Positions 14,316 to 25,860 of a stretch of 64,000 nucleotides of DNA are shown piece after piece. The notes beneath the pieces are model-generated. The model was not told the DNA's origin. It saw only the letters and a list, made by a program, of their open reading frames with translations, and made no database searches. This DNA is from Chrysoperla carnea (Eukaryota > Arthropoda > Insecta > Neuroptera > Chrysopidae). The position numbers and the translations under genes were made by a program. The first letter of the stretch is position 1. Each line of letters opens with the position of its first letter. The stretch lies in the NCBI RefSeq assembly GCF_905475395.1, contig NC_058341.1, positions 62,255,501 through 62,319,500 on the forward strand, in the 5' to 3' direction.

Positions 14316-14873
14316 AAGATCCGAATTAGGGTCGACCTTCACTCATCTGTTTATCGAATGAAAGTTATTTTTTACGAAATGTAAAATATTAACAAATATT
14401 CCTGTAACGGGTTGCCTAAAAAAATATGGTCAAGACTATTTTTAATATAAATATCAAAACTTGGAAAGCTTGTAAACATTATTTTTGACCAATATTTTGT
14501 GACCAATCATATGCCACCGTATTTGTAACAAAATTATCTTTATTTAGATATGCGAGTCAATGAATTAACAGATGCACGTAATTACTATTTTCAACTTGTA
14601 TATATGGGATAATAGAGAATGAAAAGATTGACAATTCACTCGCTGCATATTTCTTATGGCTTTTACTATTGTTTTATGATCAAAATTCGTTAGATATGCA
14701 AGTAAGAGAAAAATTTCAAAAGATTTTACGCTTGATATTTTCACTAAAAGTAGTCTTGACCGCATTTCTTTAGGCAACCCATTACAGGGATATTTGTTAA
14801 CATTTTATACTTCATAAAAAATAACATTCATTCGGTAAGCAGATGGGTGAAGGTCGACCCTAATTCGGATCTT
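14316..14873. repeat. foldback element, about 560 bp
   Basis: The outer ends are AAGATCCGAATTAGGGTCGA at the left and its reverse complement TCGACCCTAATTCGGATCTT at the right, near-perfect. Inner segments also pair in order: the GTTATTTTTTACGAAATGTAAAATATTAACAAATA-type stretch, CGGGTTGCCTAAA and GGTCAAGACTA on the left with their complements on the right. Arms are roughly 145 bases around a unique centre, with no transposase frame. No exact target duplication was found. Confidence 0.85.
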
Positions 14874-16850
14874 AGACTATAATATCCGCCGGTTTCAAGA
14901 AAGTCCGGGCTAGTACAAATAAATCGAATTTTACACAATCCGGTAAAAAAAACTATGTATCTCACATAAAACCGATGAAATTTGCTTTATTTCGACAAAA
15001 CGAATATTAAATGTGCATAGCCTGCCGATACGGGTGAGCTACTCTAACCAAATTAAAAATTAAGTGAATCCTTTTAACGGTATGTGGTGAATCCCCTCTG
15101 AAAATGCTAATGATTCATGCTAAAGATGGATGCGATTTTTATATTCAACGCCATTCGACATTGAAATAATCTAATTTTCTAATAACAACCCTTCGCAAAT
15201 ACCCTGACACATTTTTTTTGAATTCAAATTTTTTTATTTTTCTTAAACATAAAAGACAAATTTTAAAAAAAATTTTAGTATCAGAACTCAGATACTAGAG
15301 TCTTTATAAAATTAAATTTTGCTTTGAGAATTTTTAAATAACATACAGGATATTTTCCATCACTTATGACGGATTTTTAATTGAAAATTACCATTTATTT
15401 TTACTTTCTAATTTATTCGAGTTAGGAATTACATATCAATAATGTTTTTCTACCATTGTCTGTCGGGAAATAGACAATGCTATTAAAATTTAAATTTACC
15501 CTGCGTTTAATGCTTAAGCTCTCTGCATAACGAACAAAACTCCTGCCTAAACTGGAATGAGTTGTAGACAGCGCATTTTTTAGAGTTTCTATGTCTAAAA
15601 TTTGCCGGCAAACACCCACGACGATTCCTACTAAAGAAGAAGATTTCTACTAAGACAGATCTGGGAAAAAGAGCTTCTTTACAGTTTTGACGAATTTTCA
15701 CTGCAAACAGAACTCATTGACATGGCTCAAGAAACAAAAATTATAACCTCCGCTGTTTGTTACATGAATAAGCGTTTATAAAAGCAAAAAAAGTCATGAA
15801 TATTCCCTTTTCAAACGTTTAAAAAAAAAGTTCTAATTCTATGTTGGCTGGAAAATTAGCTTTAATTGAGGTGTTGAGAGGGTTTACACACAATTGTAAA
15901 CCTGAAATATTAAACATTTAACGCCATAAAAGTCAATGATTGAGATTGAATAGCTAGCGAAGAGGATGTATTCCTTTGAATGCGTAACCAACTCAAAAAT
16001 ACACACTTAAATAATATTCATTCAAAAAATTCGCGAAAATATTGTAAAATATGTAAGTAAAATATTCATAATACTAAAGACTGTGGATATAAAAAAATGT
16101 AAGCCGTCACTGGACGCCTGACAAATGTGAAACATCGACATTATTTTGTAAATATGTCATAATGATAAAATAAAATATAACGAGTTTTTTGCAGATAACG
16201 ATGACTATTTATTGAATAAACATTTATTTTCATTAAATACAAAAATTTACGAATTTATTTCAAATCGTGACTACTTAATTCGTTTAATCAGTGACTTCGG
16301 TAATAGTTATATTCGATGTTGCCTCTGAGGACGGTATTACTGCGACAATTGGTCGATGGTAACTGAAGTATGTTACAAAAGTATTGGACATAACATTATC
16401 AAGATATCTACTAAATACAGCATCTATTGTACACACTACTGCCTGTCTACACACTATACTGCATATAGACTGTATATACAGAGCGTTCTGTTATTAACTG
16501 CCGATCGTCAGCCTACAGAATAAGCTCATAAAGACGAACAAAAAAGCTCTTTACCAAATTTCGATCTGAGCCCTGATGCGGAGGTTGTGGCTATCATAAA
16601 ACAATAATTGATTTAATTGGTTAGCGAATACAAAAAATAATGTTTTGTTGTCTTTATTTTTAAGAAAAAAACAAAATAATACTAGCCTTTTTTTAAACTA
16701 GTTGACCAATATAGTGACAGTTAGATGTAGGAGGTATCAAATTATATTTAAACATAGGAACGGGGGGACTAAATTGTGTAATAGTAAATAAGTAAATTAA
16801 AATAAATTTTTTCGGCAAAGTATGTAATCTACCATAATAAATATTAAAAA
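14874..16850. other. gene-free region
   Basis: I find no gene. About 16490-16560 is a diverged fragment of the element at 52695-53400 (ATAAGCTCAT, CTCTTTACCAAATTTCGATCTGAG). Short minus-strand frames at 15422-15701 overlap each other and show no recognisable domain. Confidence 0.5.
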
Positions 16851-17588
16851 CTAGCTGACCCGGCGAACTTCGTACCGACTGACAGTCGATTCTTTTTTTT
16901 TTACATTTATTTTGGTATTTGGGACACCGGGTCAGCTATTTCTGTTACGATATGTCAATTGATTACAGTGCCTGCAACTATGTTGCTATTGGACCTATGA
17001 ACTTAGTTGGCCATTGTTGTAAGGCCTTGATTTAAAAAAATGAAGCCTATGGATTATGTTGCGCTTAAATGGAAAGGTGAATTTGATACCATTGCTTTCA
17101 CCTCCAAAGCCATTGTACTCATTGGTTTTAGGAATAGAAACAGATTCCATACACTTTTTAAAGAAATTCAACAATACATACGACTGCTTTCAAATGACTA
17201 CATTTGGAGCAATAAAAGTAGTTCGGGATTTCATGCCAACTTTTAAATATAGACATTAATATTTATTCGATACTAACGTCACTCAATTGTTTTGCTTTCC
17301 CGGAACCCCTCTTCTAACACTTAAACTTTATGGTATATACCATAATAACATTAATATTAAAGTTCAGATTGACTTTTAATTATTCTGTAATGGTATTCTG
17401 TCTAATCTGTATGGTAATATAGAAAACTGTTGTTTTTACACTTTTTCAGTCAATTTTTTAAATTTTTCTCTCCGTAAGAACCATCCTCGTACTTCAAGGA
17501 ATATTATAAAAAAAGAATTAGGGAAATCGGTTCAGCTGCTCTCGAGATTTGCGCTTAGCAACACATTCAGCGATTCATTTTTGTATAT
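16851..17588 (-). mobile_element. Helitron-like or related interspersed element fragment
   Basis: The left boundary is A/CTAGCTGACCCGGCGAACTTCG. Read on the minus strand it ends ...GGGTCAGCTAG followed by T, like Helitron 3' ends (CTRR, inserted between A and T). The right portion (17515-17588) contains AATCGGTTCAGCTGCTCTCGAG, a motif common in old insect interspersed repeats. It abuts a transposase remnant at 17590. No Rep/helicase frame is present. Family assignment is tentative. Confidence 0.45.
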
Positions 17589-17589
17589 A

Positions 17590-17945
17590 AGATGTGCTCT
17601 TTGAACTTCCTGGCAAAAGTTGACCATTTGTGCGTATTATTGAAAATGTTTTTCAACATTCTCTCGTTCATTACTTGATCTTTCAATATTTTACTTTGTA
17701 ATTCTTCAATGGTGTGGAATATTTAATTTTTCAGATACCCAAATACCGAAAAATCCAGAGGTGTTAAATATGGAAGCCTTGGAGGATACCTACCAGAGCT
17801 TATTATACTCTTGTATCAAAACACTCTATATAATGCAAATTTTCCATGGTTTTATGTGCTAGTGCATTTGAGCTCATCATCGCGAAGTTTGTGAAAAGAA
17901 AATTTGTTGTACCCATAGCATAGACAATAAATTATAATATAGATG
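17590..17945 (-). pseudogene. mariner-type transposase, C-terminal part (decayed)
   Basis: On the minus strand the sequence reads, with stops, PPRLPYLTPLDFSVFGYLKN and then IFHTIEELQSKIL and NERMLKNIFN. This matches the end of Tc1/mariner (IS630-type) transposases, where PPRSPDLTPLDFFLWGYLKN surrounds the last catalytic Asp. Just upstream (17820-17945) KCTST and ISSG-like remnants fit the HTA...IS region. The first part of the same transposase lies at 19560-20085 on the same strand, so the two are probably one copy split by insertion. Stops and a missing middle make it non-functional. Confidence 0.7.
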
Positions 17946-17998
17946 GGAAAGTTGAACAGTTTTTACCATGTGAGCTCCAAAAACTTATTACTTAAAAC

Positions 17999-18304
17999 CA
18001 TGAAGGTTATAGAACAGGAGAAAGATCGCTATGTACTAAAGCATTAGCGTACCCGTCCCTAAAAAATTAGTAGAATTTATAGTTCATTTTTAAGCCACCA
18101 ACCGCGCTGTCATCAAGAGGTAGTATCTGTGAAGTTAGCTGTTGTTGTTAGCATAATGTACAAATTGATATATCATTTGAAATTAGCGCACAACAGCCCG
18201 CTTTTATTTATACTACGTATTGATCGCAGCGCCTCACTTATTTTATCCATATTTCGGGGACAATATTTTCTATAGCGATCGTTCTCCTGCCTATATGCTT
18301 CATG
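17999..18304. mobile_element. hAT-type MITE, copy 2 (inverted), with 8-bp target duplication
   Basis: A 306-base relative of 8428-8736 in opposite orientation: CATGAAGGTTATAGAACAGG... to ...TATATGCTTCATG. A perfect 8-base target duplication CTTAAAAC flanks it (17991-17998 and 18305-18312). Shared inner landmarks are the segment with ACAGCCCGC, AATATTGTCCCCGAAATATG and the GCGCTGTCATCAAG block. It lies inside the stretch separating the two transposase fragments. Confidence 0.92.
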
Positions 18305-18521
18305 CTTAAAACTTTAAACTTAAATATTATAGGCAATGAATATTACAAAAACGTTTTATGTATCACATAAACTTTCTTAATTTCTACAAACATAAAAATA
18401 TAACCATAGAAACCATTTGATCGTAGTTACCTGGGCATACTTGACAGACTTTAATACAAAAATTATTCTGAAATAGTGTCAGTTATTATAAAATATTTAT
18501 TATAAATATTAAAATTAAAAG

Positions 18522-18840
18522 ATGGTTTTTCATTGTTGTGTGAAAGCTTGTGGGAAAATGCAAAACGAGATTAGTTTACATATGATTCCTAAGAATTCTG
18601 AGGTAAGTAAAAAAATTATTAACTTGGGAAGAAATCTTCTTGAAAAACTTAATTTTACAGCGATTTAAAAAAGGGACGATAGCGATTGGTCGAACGGACA
18701 TCGAATATTCTAAAAGAGAAAACTATGGTGTCTGCGATTTACATTTCGCCGACGAAATGAAATTCCAAGTTTCAAGAGGAAAATTTCGAACTACTTAAAG
18801 GCTAATGCTTTTCCCAGCCTGCACTTACGTAGTAAGTTAA
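18522..18840 (+). pseudogene. THAP zinc-finger domain fragment with intron (decayed)
   Basis: Exon 18522-18602 (MVFHCCVKACGKMQNEISLH...) ends at donor GTAAGT. A second exon begins at 18661 after AATTTTACAG and continues to a stop at 18796-18798, giving 72 residues. The C-x4-C near the start, HMIPK, and VCDLHF (the C-x2-H) match the C2CH plan of THAP domains. The invariant Trp after RFKK appears as Gly (GGG where TGG is expected). A one-base frame change after 18780 would restore LKANAFPSLHL, resembling the family's AVPT segment. So it is probably a broken THAP gene or P-element-type transposase N-terminus. A further possible exon with a GTGAGT donor ends near 19013. Confidence 0.65.
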
Positions 18841-19559
18841 AATCCTGATGTAATAAATGTGCTTAATTTATTATTGTAAGTAGGTCTTACAGATAACCCA
18901 CGAATGTAGTCACGATTTGATTATAAGGTAATGTTTATTTATTTTAGGTTCACAATTTATACATGCAGAGACGGTAAACATAAATTGAAACAAAGCTGCA
19001 TCAAAACGACCTGGTGAGTGAATTTAATCATTAATGAATTTTTTAATTTGTTATGTTTACTGTATTAATTGCCATTAAACACAAGTTTATTTCTTTAAAA
19101 GTTTGAATAGTGTAGATTTTATTAGCGTTTATTTTAAATTAGGACATATTAGGATGCAAACATTTTTTAGTTTTAATTTAAGCTGTATGTTGTATAAAAG
19201 TATAAATTGTTTAATAAATTTATTTTATAATTTAAAAGCGTTTTTTTCCTTTAAAATGTTTAATTATTTTTTTGTTTTAAAAAGGATATTTGATAGCATT
19301 TCAAAAAAAAATGTGATACCAAAACATATTCTAAAACAGTAAAACAAAAAAAAATGTAAATAATCATAAAAATTTAAATTGTATTTAGAATTTGGCATTG
19401 AGTATTTTAAAAAAGGCGGTCAACTGATTGAAGCGCTATCTCGTGAATCGAGTGAGAACTAAATCTGCAAGTTTCCTTGGTGATGATAGAGATGCCTATC
19501 TATAGTATAATATAAATATTTATTATCTATGGTTGTACCTACGTAGTACCTATAATCCG
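18841..19559. other. AT-rich insert between transposase fragments
   Basis: Apart from the possible third THAP-type exon at 18950-19013, I see no gene. The open frame at 19103-19342 is phenylalanine/lysine-rich AT noise. Confidence 0.45.
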
Positions 19560-20085
19560 TCATCTGCCAAATTCCCACTTTTGTAGTTTTGGGAATTCAT
19601 TTACCCTGATAGATGAAACCAAGCTTCGTTTGTAAAAGAAGTATAATCAGAAAGATCGTTATTCGTAAACGTTTGTTGAAACCATTCACAAAATATCTCT
19701 TTGGTTGATCAGCCGGTAAAATTTATTGATATATTTGATGTATACATTGTCATTTTGTACGTTTTCATTAACAGTTTTCTTCTGACAGTTTTGTATCATG
19801 TAGACTTTGATATTCCAGTTTTCTGAGACAAAACTCATTTTTTGGGCTTACTACCATCTTATCTCTAATATTTTCGAGAATATTCTCCATGAGCTCTTTC
19901 GACCGCTTCAAGCTTTGTCCACAGTTCTAGTTTCTTCAAAACATTATATAAACATGTTTCGACAATAACTCACAATCCATTATGGTCTGGATATTTTGCT
20001 ATAAACTCTAGGGCGTACATGATTGTACTGATTACTTCCATTCGTTTTCCTCATATTTGCGGCAATTGGGCAAATATGAAGCCAA
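19560..20085 (-). pseudogene. mariner-type transposase, N-terminal and first catalytic part (decayed)
   Basis: On the minus strand, with stops, it reads VLSQKTGISKSTWYKTVRR (helix-turn-helix), LLMKTYKMTMY, CEWFQQTFTNNDLSDYTSF and NEAWFHLSG followed by MNSQNYKSGN. This is the order HTH, linker, first catalytic (S/T)DEAWFHLSGYVNSQN block of IS630/mariner transposases. The first catalytic Asp appears as Asn. It is the missing N-terminal portion of the fragment at 17590-17945, displaced by about 1.6 kb of foreign DNA. Confidence 0.7.
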
Positions 20086-20164
20086 CATGAAAATATTTTG
20101 TTCTTTCGTAAATACCATTTTTGAAATTTAAGTGTGAAAACATAGATGAGTACCTATATGACCG

Positions 20165-20575
20165 AGCTTTGCTCGTTATTTATTTTAAATATATCGATTT
20201 TTCGCACCCGAAACCCCCTTCAAACTAATTTTCATGAAAATCTTTGGAGCCCTTTTCCGAGATTAAAGTTTAAGAGAGAAAACGACGTTTTCTTAAATTG
20301 AAACTTAGCTAGATCAATTTTTCTCCAATAAAACCCCTGCATATTAAACGTGTGTTACTTAACAACGCCATCTACCGAAACCTAGCTTTAGTGTTTCAGT
20401 ATCGGTAAGAAGTTAGCTCCCAATTAAATAATAATATTACTACTCGCCAATAGATGGCAGTAAGAGCCACATTATTCAGTTGGTTTCAGTTTTTCATGAA
20501 AACGCGGGTAAAACAACATTTTCATGAAAATCGTTGGAGCCGTTTCCGACAAGATTTATATTATAAGTATGAATG
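20165..20575. repeat. interspersed repeat with GAGCTTTGCTC hairpin
   Basis: It starts with GACCGAGCTTTGCTCGT, a short hairpin seen at the edge of many insect repeats. A TTTTCATGAAAATC motif followed by TTGGAGCC occurs twice (about 20230 and 20518). It ends around AGATTTATATTATAAGTATGAATG. Between the two motif copies is a block with CGCCATCTACC and, later, CCAATAGATGGC. No protein is encoded. Confidence 0.5.
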
Positions 20576-21805
20576 TTATTATTATGTGAATGTACCATCT
20601 TTTTTTCAAATACCAGCTTTAGGGACGTTTGGACCCTGGAAATAGAAATAAAGAATACCTACTAATTTTTTTGTTTTAATTGTTGAATTTCATAGAAACT
20701 ATCAAATTCAATTATTCTACAGCTTTTTTGTGGTAAATTTACAATATTTGTAAGTAGAATTAACATTTTGGATAATAACTTGAATGAAAAATTTAAAAAT
20801 TAAATATTTATTTATCTTATATATTAAAATTATTCGTTATGTTATAATATTTTTAAATACAGAGGCGTGTATAGTCGCAACCAACTAGCTTAATTAGCTG
20901 TTCAATTAATAGGCTAGCCTTTTTACTAAACGACTCCGTTCTGAAAACTGAAACTGATACTGTTACTGAAATAATTTTCTTGGTATACGTACCAACTTTA
21001 GGGTCATTTGGACCCAGAAAAACGTTGGCATTATTTAATGAAATTTACTTTTATGGTTGATTTAATTATAACAATTTTATTTAATTAAACTTGTATATTT
21101 TTTATTTAGTGAATAAAATTTATTTAAAGTACAATAATAATTAAAATAATATAACAAAATTTGAATAAAGATTCGAAAATGAATTAATAATATGATAAAA
21201 TATATGCCCCAAATATTAATTCTGTAATAACTGCCAGGCAAGTTAATCAAACAATTGATATTTTGTAGATATTTAGTTCAACTTCGACCTGAGGGGATTC
21301 ATTTTGGCCGCTAAACCCTCCGCCCTCCTCCATTGTCAGCGGCGGTCCATCAATTTTCAAAAACAAACTGGTATAGGCCCGTTTCTATTATTGATATAAA
21401 TTCGAAAAAAATACCATTAATAGAACATAAAAATTGCTACCAATTCTCATACTGTTACTATCCCCCTCACTCCCGCCGTTTCCGAGAGAAAAATTTATCA
21501 ATTTCAAAACTTCCATTGCATGTAACTAGAGAACGGGTAAAGATACAGGGTCGCACTTAAGCTTCAGATACGTATACGCACTTCAAGAATACTTTTTATT
21601 CTTTGAAAATTTTCTCAAAAATTAAAAAATTCGATATTGTTAAATTTTTAGAAACTAAACGTATAAAAAACGATATGAAAATTTAAAATAATAATTTATT
21701 AAAAAAAATGCAAGTATTGATACTCAACACTTTCTATACAGGTATTTCAACTATTAACTCAGTCAATTGCTTGATTTAACTTGTTATTTCTTATTTCTAA
21801 TAGTG

Positions 21806-22030
21806 ATGAGCGAGACCAAGAACAAGACCAAGACCATAGTTATCTTGGTCTTGGGCCTGATTTTGACTATTCTATCTTGGTATTTGCATTATTAATTTTA
21901 GTCTTGGTCTTGGTCTTGCAAAAATATGTCTTGGTCTTGCAGAGATGGGTCTTGGTCTGGGTTTTCATCTTGTAAAAATAATCTCGGTCTTGGTCTTGGT
22001 CAATCGAATTTTGTTTTTGATCTTGCATCA
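21806..22030. repeat. CTTGGT/ACCAAG low-complexity repeat
   Basis: It opens with GACCAAGAACAAGACCAAGACC, then switches strand to many TCTTGGTCTTG units, so it can fold on itself. Related blocks lie at 22375-22565 and 33950-34115, next to the 3' ends of both transporters. An open frame through it is compositional only. Confidence 0.8.
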
Positions 22031-22374
22031 GCCATGTTTTGAACTTTTAAGTTTCGATTAAGTCCGAATTTTTAAATGTATTAGAATTTATATACGTATG
22101 TTATTAATTATTTTGTGTCATTGTAATTAAATTTTTTGAAGAATTATTATTGAAAATAAAAAAAAAAAATTGAGAAATTATTTTAATGCATTGAATTGTA
22201 AGAATTTATTTATAAAGGTCTTATATAGGATTAAATTGCTTATTTTTGTGTACAAAATAGTTAGATTTATAAGAACATTAGAAAGTCAGAAAAAAAATTA
22301 TAATTAATTTACTGTAAAATTTAATGCTACAATTTAATTCTTCAACAATAAGTTTGGTAAAAGTCTTATTTTGA

Positions 22375-22565
22375 GTCTTGGTCTAGCGAAATAAGACTTG
22401 CAGAGTTACACCTGGGTCTTGCAGAGTTGCGTCTTGTTCGTGGTCTTGATTCATTGGTTGGTTGGTCTTGGTATTGGTTTTGTTGAAGTGATAACTATAT
22501 TGGTCCGGGTTTTGATTTTGAAAAATTAACAAGACCAATACTGCAAGACCGAGACTAATTTTGCC
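22375..22565. repeat. CTTGGT-type repeat at the 3' end of transporter copy 1
   Basis: Degenerate GTCTTGCAGAGTT / GGTCTTG units ending with CAAGACCAATACTGCAAGACC just 20 bases after the transporter stop. The matching block at 33950-34115 occupies the same place beside copy 2, so it was present before the duplication. Confidence 0.8.
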
Positions 22566-22587
22566 CATCAGTAATTTCTAATTTTAT

Positions 22588-25500
22588 TTAAACAAATTCT
22601 GTTTGAATTTTGGTCAGTCGTGAATTTATTTGTAATGTGCGAGCTGGGAGCTGTGGATTTTGTACTTTAGAGCCTTGATTTTCGTTTGAATTCTTCACTC
22701 TTTTTGAATTTTTCAATAAATTTTGTATATCTTCCAACGATTTACCTTTCGTTTCGGGTACAATAAATATTGTGAAAAATATACCGAAAATACATGATAT
22801 AGCAAATATAATAAATGGTATATGACTGCCAAAAAATTCGGCTGTTGGTTGATAAAATTGTACAACTAAAAATCCTACCAGTCCATAAAATACATCAATA
22901 ATACACATCGCTTTCGCTTTAATATTTGTTGGAAACATTTCACCTTGCATCGTGAGAGATATTGCACCCAATCCAACTCCATACATAGTAATGTAAATAA
23001 TTAGCACTGTCACTGGAACCCACCCATAAGCTTCTAAATCCATAATACTATGGACTTGAATATAAAAGTACACAGCTTGTCCAATTAAAGCAATGGAACA
23101 TCCAATCAACGAAATAATCAGCAGAGGACGACGTCCAACTCTGTCAATGAGTAACATTGCCAAAAAATTACTTGAAAATTGAGCGACACCAAACATTATC
23201 GCAGAAATAGAACCACTAAAAAAACCATCTGCTTTAGAGAATATAAGTTCAGCGAAAACTAGTATGGCAAATATACCACTCATCATCCTTATAGTATTTA
23301 AACCAATCATAACAACCATACCTTTGAAATAAGCTCTGTTTTTTATCAAATCGGACCAATTAGATGTTTGAGACATTTGGCATTCAACGATATTTGACAT
23401 ATCCTCAAATTCAGTATCCACATTCATCAAGCCACGATACCGTTGTAAAGATTTCTTGGCCTCGTCATGTTTTTTTACCATGAGTAAATAATATGGCGTT
23501 TCTGGTACCCACCAGAAAGTGATGAGAAAAACTACAGGAATAAACATTGCAATCAATGCCATCGCTCGAATTGTTAACCATGGGGCAACACTATATAAAA
23601 ATAGTGCGCCTAAATTCATAATAACTGTCATAGAATTCCCTAATTTACCACGAATATCGTCCTCGGCGATTTCTCCTACAAACATTGGTAAAACTGTAAA
23701 CACAGATCCGTCAGCTACACCTACTAAAAACTTGATTAGCATCAACGTTGATACATTTCTTGCTACAGCAATTAAAATCCATCCAATCAAATATGGCACT
23801 CCACTCATTAATAAAGTGGAACGTCGACCAAAATAATCTGCGCAAAAGGCTCCTAAGATTGCGCCGGGTAATTCAGCAAGCACCTCAATAGAAGCAATCC
23901 ATGAACCTTCTTCCATGGTTAAGGGTATTATGGAATTGGTTGCATATAATTTTGGTAGTGATGCCGATACCCATACAAAATGCATTCTACTGGTAAATGC
24001 TAGCAAACAAGCTGAAATAGATAAAAGTTTAAGGTACTAAACATGCGTACCCTGTATATGTACCTATATTAAACTAAGTCCCACGTTTGTCATGCTCGGA
24101 TATATTGATTGAAAAATTTATGATATTTTTTTCCGAATTTGTATTAATAATAGAAACGGGAATATACCTGTTTGTTTTTGAAAATTGATGGACCGCAGCT
24201 GACAATGGAGGGGATTAGCGACTAAAATAACCCCCTCAGGTCGAAGTATGACTAAATATCTTCAAAATATCAGAAAATCAAATTTTTTATTAACATGCCT
24301 GCAGTAATTGCAGAATTAATATTTGGAGCCTTTTTAAAAAATTTGGGCATTTTTATACCATTCATGTATGTAATATGCAAGGTATGCTAAGTTTAGTCCC
24401 AAGTTTGTAACGCTTAAAAATATTAATGCTGTGAACAAAATTTTGGTATAGGTGTTTATAAAATCACCTAATTAGTCCATTTTCGGTTGTCTGTCCGTCT
24501 GTCTGTCTGTCTGCCAACACGATAACTCAAAAATGAAAAAAGATATCAAGCTGAAATTTTTACAGCGTACTCAGGGCGTAAAAAGTGAGGTCGAGTTCGT
24601 AAATGAGCAACATAGGTCAATTGGGCCTTGACCTATGGATTCGTAGGACCCATCTTGTAACCCGTTAAAGATAGAACAAAAGTTTAAATGTAAAAAAATT
24701 TGCTTATAAAAAAACAAACAACTTTTGTTTGAAACATTTTTTCATAAACATTACTGTTTATATGGGGATATCAGTGACGAATGTGTGATGATATATGTAT
24801 ATGTAATGTGATAGAGTAATCAACACTGTCTATGCATGGTATTTCAACAATTAACTCACTCAATTGTTTGTTTTCACTTGTTTAATGTAGTATTTTTGCT
24901 ACTGGTTGATATTTATATTATTAGTGAGGTCTTAGTTATTGATGTAGATTTTGTTTATCACAAATTTGTTTGGGCATCTAGTAAAACTGTGCTAGAAATT
25001 TTAAAATTGTTTCTAAACTACGCGCGAAATAGTTTTTTTACGGTAACAGATAAACAGACAGACAGAGTTACTTTTCCATAATATATGTTAGGATTGGTCT
25101 TTGTTCATTTTGTTTCACTGTGTTTCGATGATTGTTTAATTGCACCCCAGAGCTAACAAGCAACAAAGGGGCACAATGCAAAAAAATTTTGATTTCGAAT
25201 AACTTTAAAATGGAAACTGGTTAGATAGAAGGGGTTTATTAAAGAAAATACTATTTATATTTAATAACGAGTTTTAGATTGAATATTATTTTTTAAAACC
25301 TCAAAAAGACTTATTTCACCCAGTGCTTCTACACAAACAAGCTCTTGATTTTGATCTAGTGCAGTTTAGTTAAGTGTTTGCGTATAGAGTGTTAAAGAAA
25401 CCTAAATAGAAGGCGAAAATAAAAATTTTTAATGGGTAGAAAGTTCGTTTTCAAACTTGGGTTTGAGTGCCTTCCTCATTTTTTCTAGGAATGCATGTTT

Positions 25501-25860
25501 TTCTAACAACCTGTCTTCCATTTTAAAAATTATAACAAAAACATTATAAAATATATTGTATTCGAATTAGGGAAAAAATTGTAATGATCTTTGAAATGCA
25601 TATACGTGATTTGAAGCGAATTTTGAGACATACAAATTTTGGCCAAGTCGAAATAGGACCGGAAATTTTTTTAAATAATATAATAATAATAATATTTAAT
25701 AATTTTTCATTACAAAAATTCATTCCTATTAAAAATCAATGATTTTCAAAGTTAAATTGTAAAATTACAATTCGAAAGAATATTTACCTGTAATAGTGGC
25801 CACATACTGAAACCACCGTTTTGTTAAAGAAGAATTAATTCCAATAAAAATTTCCAGCAT
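22588..25860 (-). CDS. Tret1-like: Tret1-like facilitated sugar/trehalose transporter, copy 1, two exons
   Basis: A 12-TM major facilitator of the sugar porter (SLC2/Tret1-like) family, expected in the plasma membrane; the substrate is not proven. Exon 1 is complement(25788-25860), encoding MLEIFIGINSSLTKRWFQYV plus ATIT and one base, donor GTAAATA. Exon 2 is complement(22588-24011), with a strong acceptor TTTTATCTATTTCAG. Joined: 498 residues, with YVATITACLLAFTSRMHFVW across the junction, the usual start of TM1 in this family. Motifs: DYFGRRS (about 83-89), GEIAEDDIRGKLG (137-149), PETPYYLL (194-201), DRVGRRPLL (314-322), PETKGKSLEDI (443-453). Reading the second exon back to a TTG or nearby ATG would miss exon 1. 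It differs from copy 2 at about 12 exon-2 residues, half of them in the last 40. No stops or frameshifts, so it is probably functional. Confidence 0.93.
24349..24882 (+). mobile_element. GTCTGTCTG-core interspersed repeat, full-length-like copy
   Basis: Begins ATTTTTATACCA and ends ATTGTTTGTTTTCACTTGTTT. In order it contains GTTTAGTCCCAAGTTTGTAA, a GTCTGTCTGTCTG run, AACACGATAACTCAAAAA, GTAAATGAGCAACATAGGTC, ACCCATCTTGTAA and CTGTCTATGCATGGTATTTC. No coding capacity. Other copies: 28135-28763, 32160-32850, 42706-43021, 43098-43590 and fragments at 21710-21785 and 35610-35690. Confidence 0.85.
25020..25095. repeat. short interspersed-repeat end, also at 40905-40990
   Basis: Contains ACAGACAGACAGAGTTAC and TATATGTTAGGATTGG. 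This is a motif typical of decayed insect repeats. Because the same segment sits in unit 2 (with TTGGTTCAGCGGCTTAGGCG), it predates the duplication. Confidence 0.6.

Larger units (their letters stand above)
24012..25787 (-). other. intron 1 of transporter copy 1
   Basis: A 1776-base intron. It carries the repeat-family copy 24349-24882 and one arm (about 24135-24310) of an inverted pair whose other arm lies at 21240-21420. Close to the acceptor (24035-24110) is an old end of the same repeat family (CCTGTATATGTACC ... TAAGTCCC), also present beside copy 2, so that insertion predates the duplication. Confidence 0.8.

Noticed and set aside
21781-21975. Val/Leu-rich frame
   Set aside because: Translation of the CTTGGT low-complexity repeat.
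23519-23836. 105-residue plus-strand frames here and at 35086-35403
   Set aside because: Both are antisense to the transporter exon, and they look conserved only because the transporter is duplicated.
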